Shown: positions 5,705 through 6,481 of the stretch, piece after piece | How positions within the stretch are numbered: the stretch's first letter is position 1 | Layout: the number at the start of each line of letters is the position of its first letter | Assembly (NCBI GenBank): GCA_965549355.1 | Contig: CBEVGD010000094.1 | Span: 1 to 6,481 of the forward strand | Direction of reading: 5' to 3' | Source of the DNA: M55B120 sp965549355 | Lineage (GTDB): Bacteria; Actinomycetota; Humimicrobiia; Humimicrobiales; Humimicrobiaceae | Length of the DNA: 6,481 nt | The notes under the pieces: model-generated | What the model saw: the letters and a program-made list of their open reading frames with translations, nothing else | The model's database searches: none | Told to the model about the DNA's origin: nothing | Translations under genes and position numbers: made by a program

Positions 5705-6481
5705 TTATTCTAAAACAAATTTAACACTGGCCACTACCGGTAAATGATCCGAAGCCGTGCTGTATATATTATAACAATCAAATACTTCAAGATCGGGCGT
5801 TGCCCAGATATAATCTATCCTCCTGTATGGTTCATAATGGACCCAGGTAAGTCCGCTACCGCTGCCTGCGATCTTATGCACATCCTGGAGCCCTTCATCA
5901 TACAGCATCGCTATTTCTGCTTCTTCCGGCACAGCATTGAAATCACCCATTATCATAGTATTTTCCAGTCCGCCCCATTCATCAATAAGGGCTTCCACCT
6001 GTTTTTCCCTCACGCTGCCGCCATCTTCTAAATGATGCAGATGCGTACATAATATATTGAGCTTTTTATTTTTCCTGACTTCTACTTCCACCAGCAGATA
6101 GCTCCTCTGAAGGGCAACTCCCTGGCTGGGAAGGTATCCGCTCTTTATGAGCTTCATGGGATACTTGCTCAAAACTGCATTGCCCCATATTAAATCCGAG
6201 GCAGGCATAAATATATATTCCATATTCAGCCTTTCAGATAACCAGTACATACTGTCTGCCGAACCATTGATCAGCCATCCCCTTGAGACTTCCTGGAGAG
6301 ATATGATTTCCGCATCACTGCTTTCTATTATTCTGGCAATGCTCTCAAGGTCCTGGAAACCATCTATATTAAATCCCCCCTGATGTATATTATAATTTAT
6401 AATTTTTACATAGGGCCCGTCCTTTATTCCGGGTGCCGCATCCCTGCCGGGAATAAACATGAGTACCGGTATCACAAGTAA
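5705..6481 (-). CDS. Endonuclease/exonuclease/phosphatase (EEP) fold protein, probably membrane-anchored (partial, 5' end outside window)
   Basis: The frame is open to the right edge (258 codons). All EEP active-site motifs are present, numbered from the in-frame GTG at 6475: NYN (27-29), metal-binding Glu62 in LQEVSRG, THLH (144-147), GDFN (177-180), RIDYIW (219-224) and SDHLP (242-246). The family hydrolyses phosphodiester or phosphomonoester bonds with Mg2+; the substrate cannot be read from the sequence. The first residues in view (LLVIPVLMFIPG) are hydrophobic and resemble the end of a membrane helix or signal peptide. No ribosome site can be judged for the GTG, so the true start is probably outside the window. 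The stretch LQEVSRGWLINGSADSMYWL resembles, from memory, bacterial CWH43/PGAP2IP-like proteins in which an EEP domain follows a multi-span membrane part. No partner gene is visible; it converges on the surface-protein gene across a shared terminator. Confidence 0.87.
   Translation of the reverse strand, partial: LLVIPVLMFIPGRDAAPGIKDGPYVKIINYNIHQGGFNIDGFQDLESIARIIESSDAEIISLQEVSRGWLINGSADSMYWLSERLNMEYIFMPASDLIWGNAVLSKYPMKLIKSGYLPSQGVALQRSYLLVEVEVRKNKKLNILCTHLHHLEDGGSVREKQVEALIDEWGGLENTMIMGDFNAVPEEAEIAMLYDEGLQDVHKIAGSGSGLTWVHYEPYRRIDYIWATPDLEVFDCYNIYSTASDHLPVVASVKFVLE

Noticed and set aside
5744..6031. Plus-strand open frame opposite the EEP gene
   Set aside because: The minus strand here encodes several EEP active-site motifs in one frame, so the plus frame is a shadow.

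Overview
The window comes from a bacterium with moderately AT-rich DNA (about 40% GC, judged by eye) and many ATA (Ile) and AGG/AGA (Arg) codons. This codon style, together with an anaerobic-type glycerol operon (glycerol kinase, short GlpA-like flavoprotein with a [2Fe-2S] domain, second FAD/NAD oxidoreductase), fits an anaerobic lineage such as Clostridia, Thermotogota or Atribacterota. The sequence alone does not settle the phylum. No mobile elements, CRISPR arrays, tRNAs or rRNAs were seen.

Left two thirds (1-4028, minus strand): a glycerol catabolic operon read right to left. The order is glpK (2520-4028), an 18-nt gap, a GlpA-like dehydrogenase (1059-2501), then a partner FAD/NAD oxidoreductase. 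The partner overlaps its neighbour by 4 nt (ATGA, 1059-1062) and runs off the left edge. GlpK makes sn-glycerol 3-phosphate, the GlpA-like protein probably oxidises it to dihydroxyacetone phosphate, and the partner flavoprotein probably moves the electrons on. No glycerol transporter or regulator gene is visible.

Middle (4029-4304): a divergent intergenic region of 276 nt. It holds two candidate promoters for the glp operon, a perfect 6-bp-arm inverted repeat in the glpK leader, and one candidate promoter with a ribosome binding site for the plus-strand gene.

Right third: a plus-strand gene (4305-5606) encodes an exported modular protein with a signal or anchor segment, a very acidic Asp/Glu linker, an Ig-like domain, a PKD/cadherin-like domain and a DNRLRE-like C-terminal beta domain. 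A strong bidirectional terminator (5636-5670) separates it from a convergent minus-strand gene (5705 to the right edge). That gene encodes an endonuclease/exonuclease/phosphatase (EEP) fold domain with all catalytic motifs. A hydrophobic segment precedes the domain and continues past the window, so this looks like the C-terminal part of a membrane-anchored protein, possibly CWH43/PGAP2IP-like.

Overall this is mostly ordinary chromosomal sequence. The best leads are the modular surface protein, the truncated membrane EEP protein and the regulatory layout of the glp operon. No clearly new system was found.
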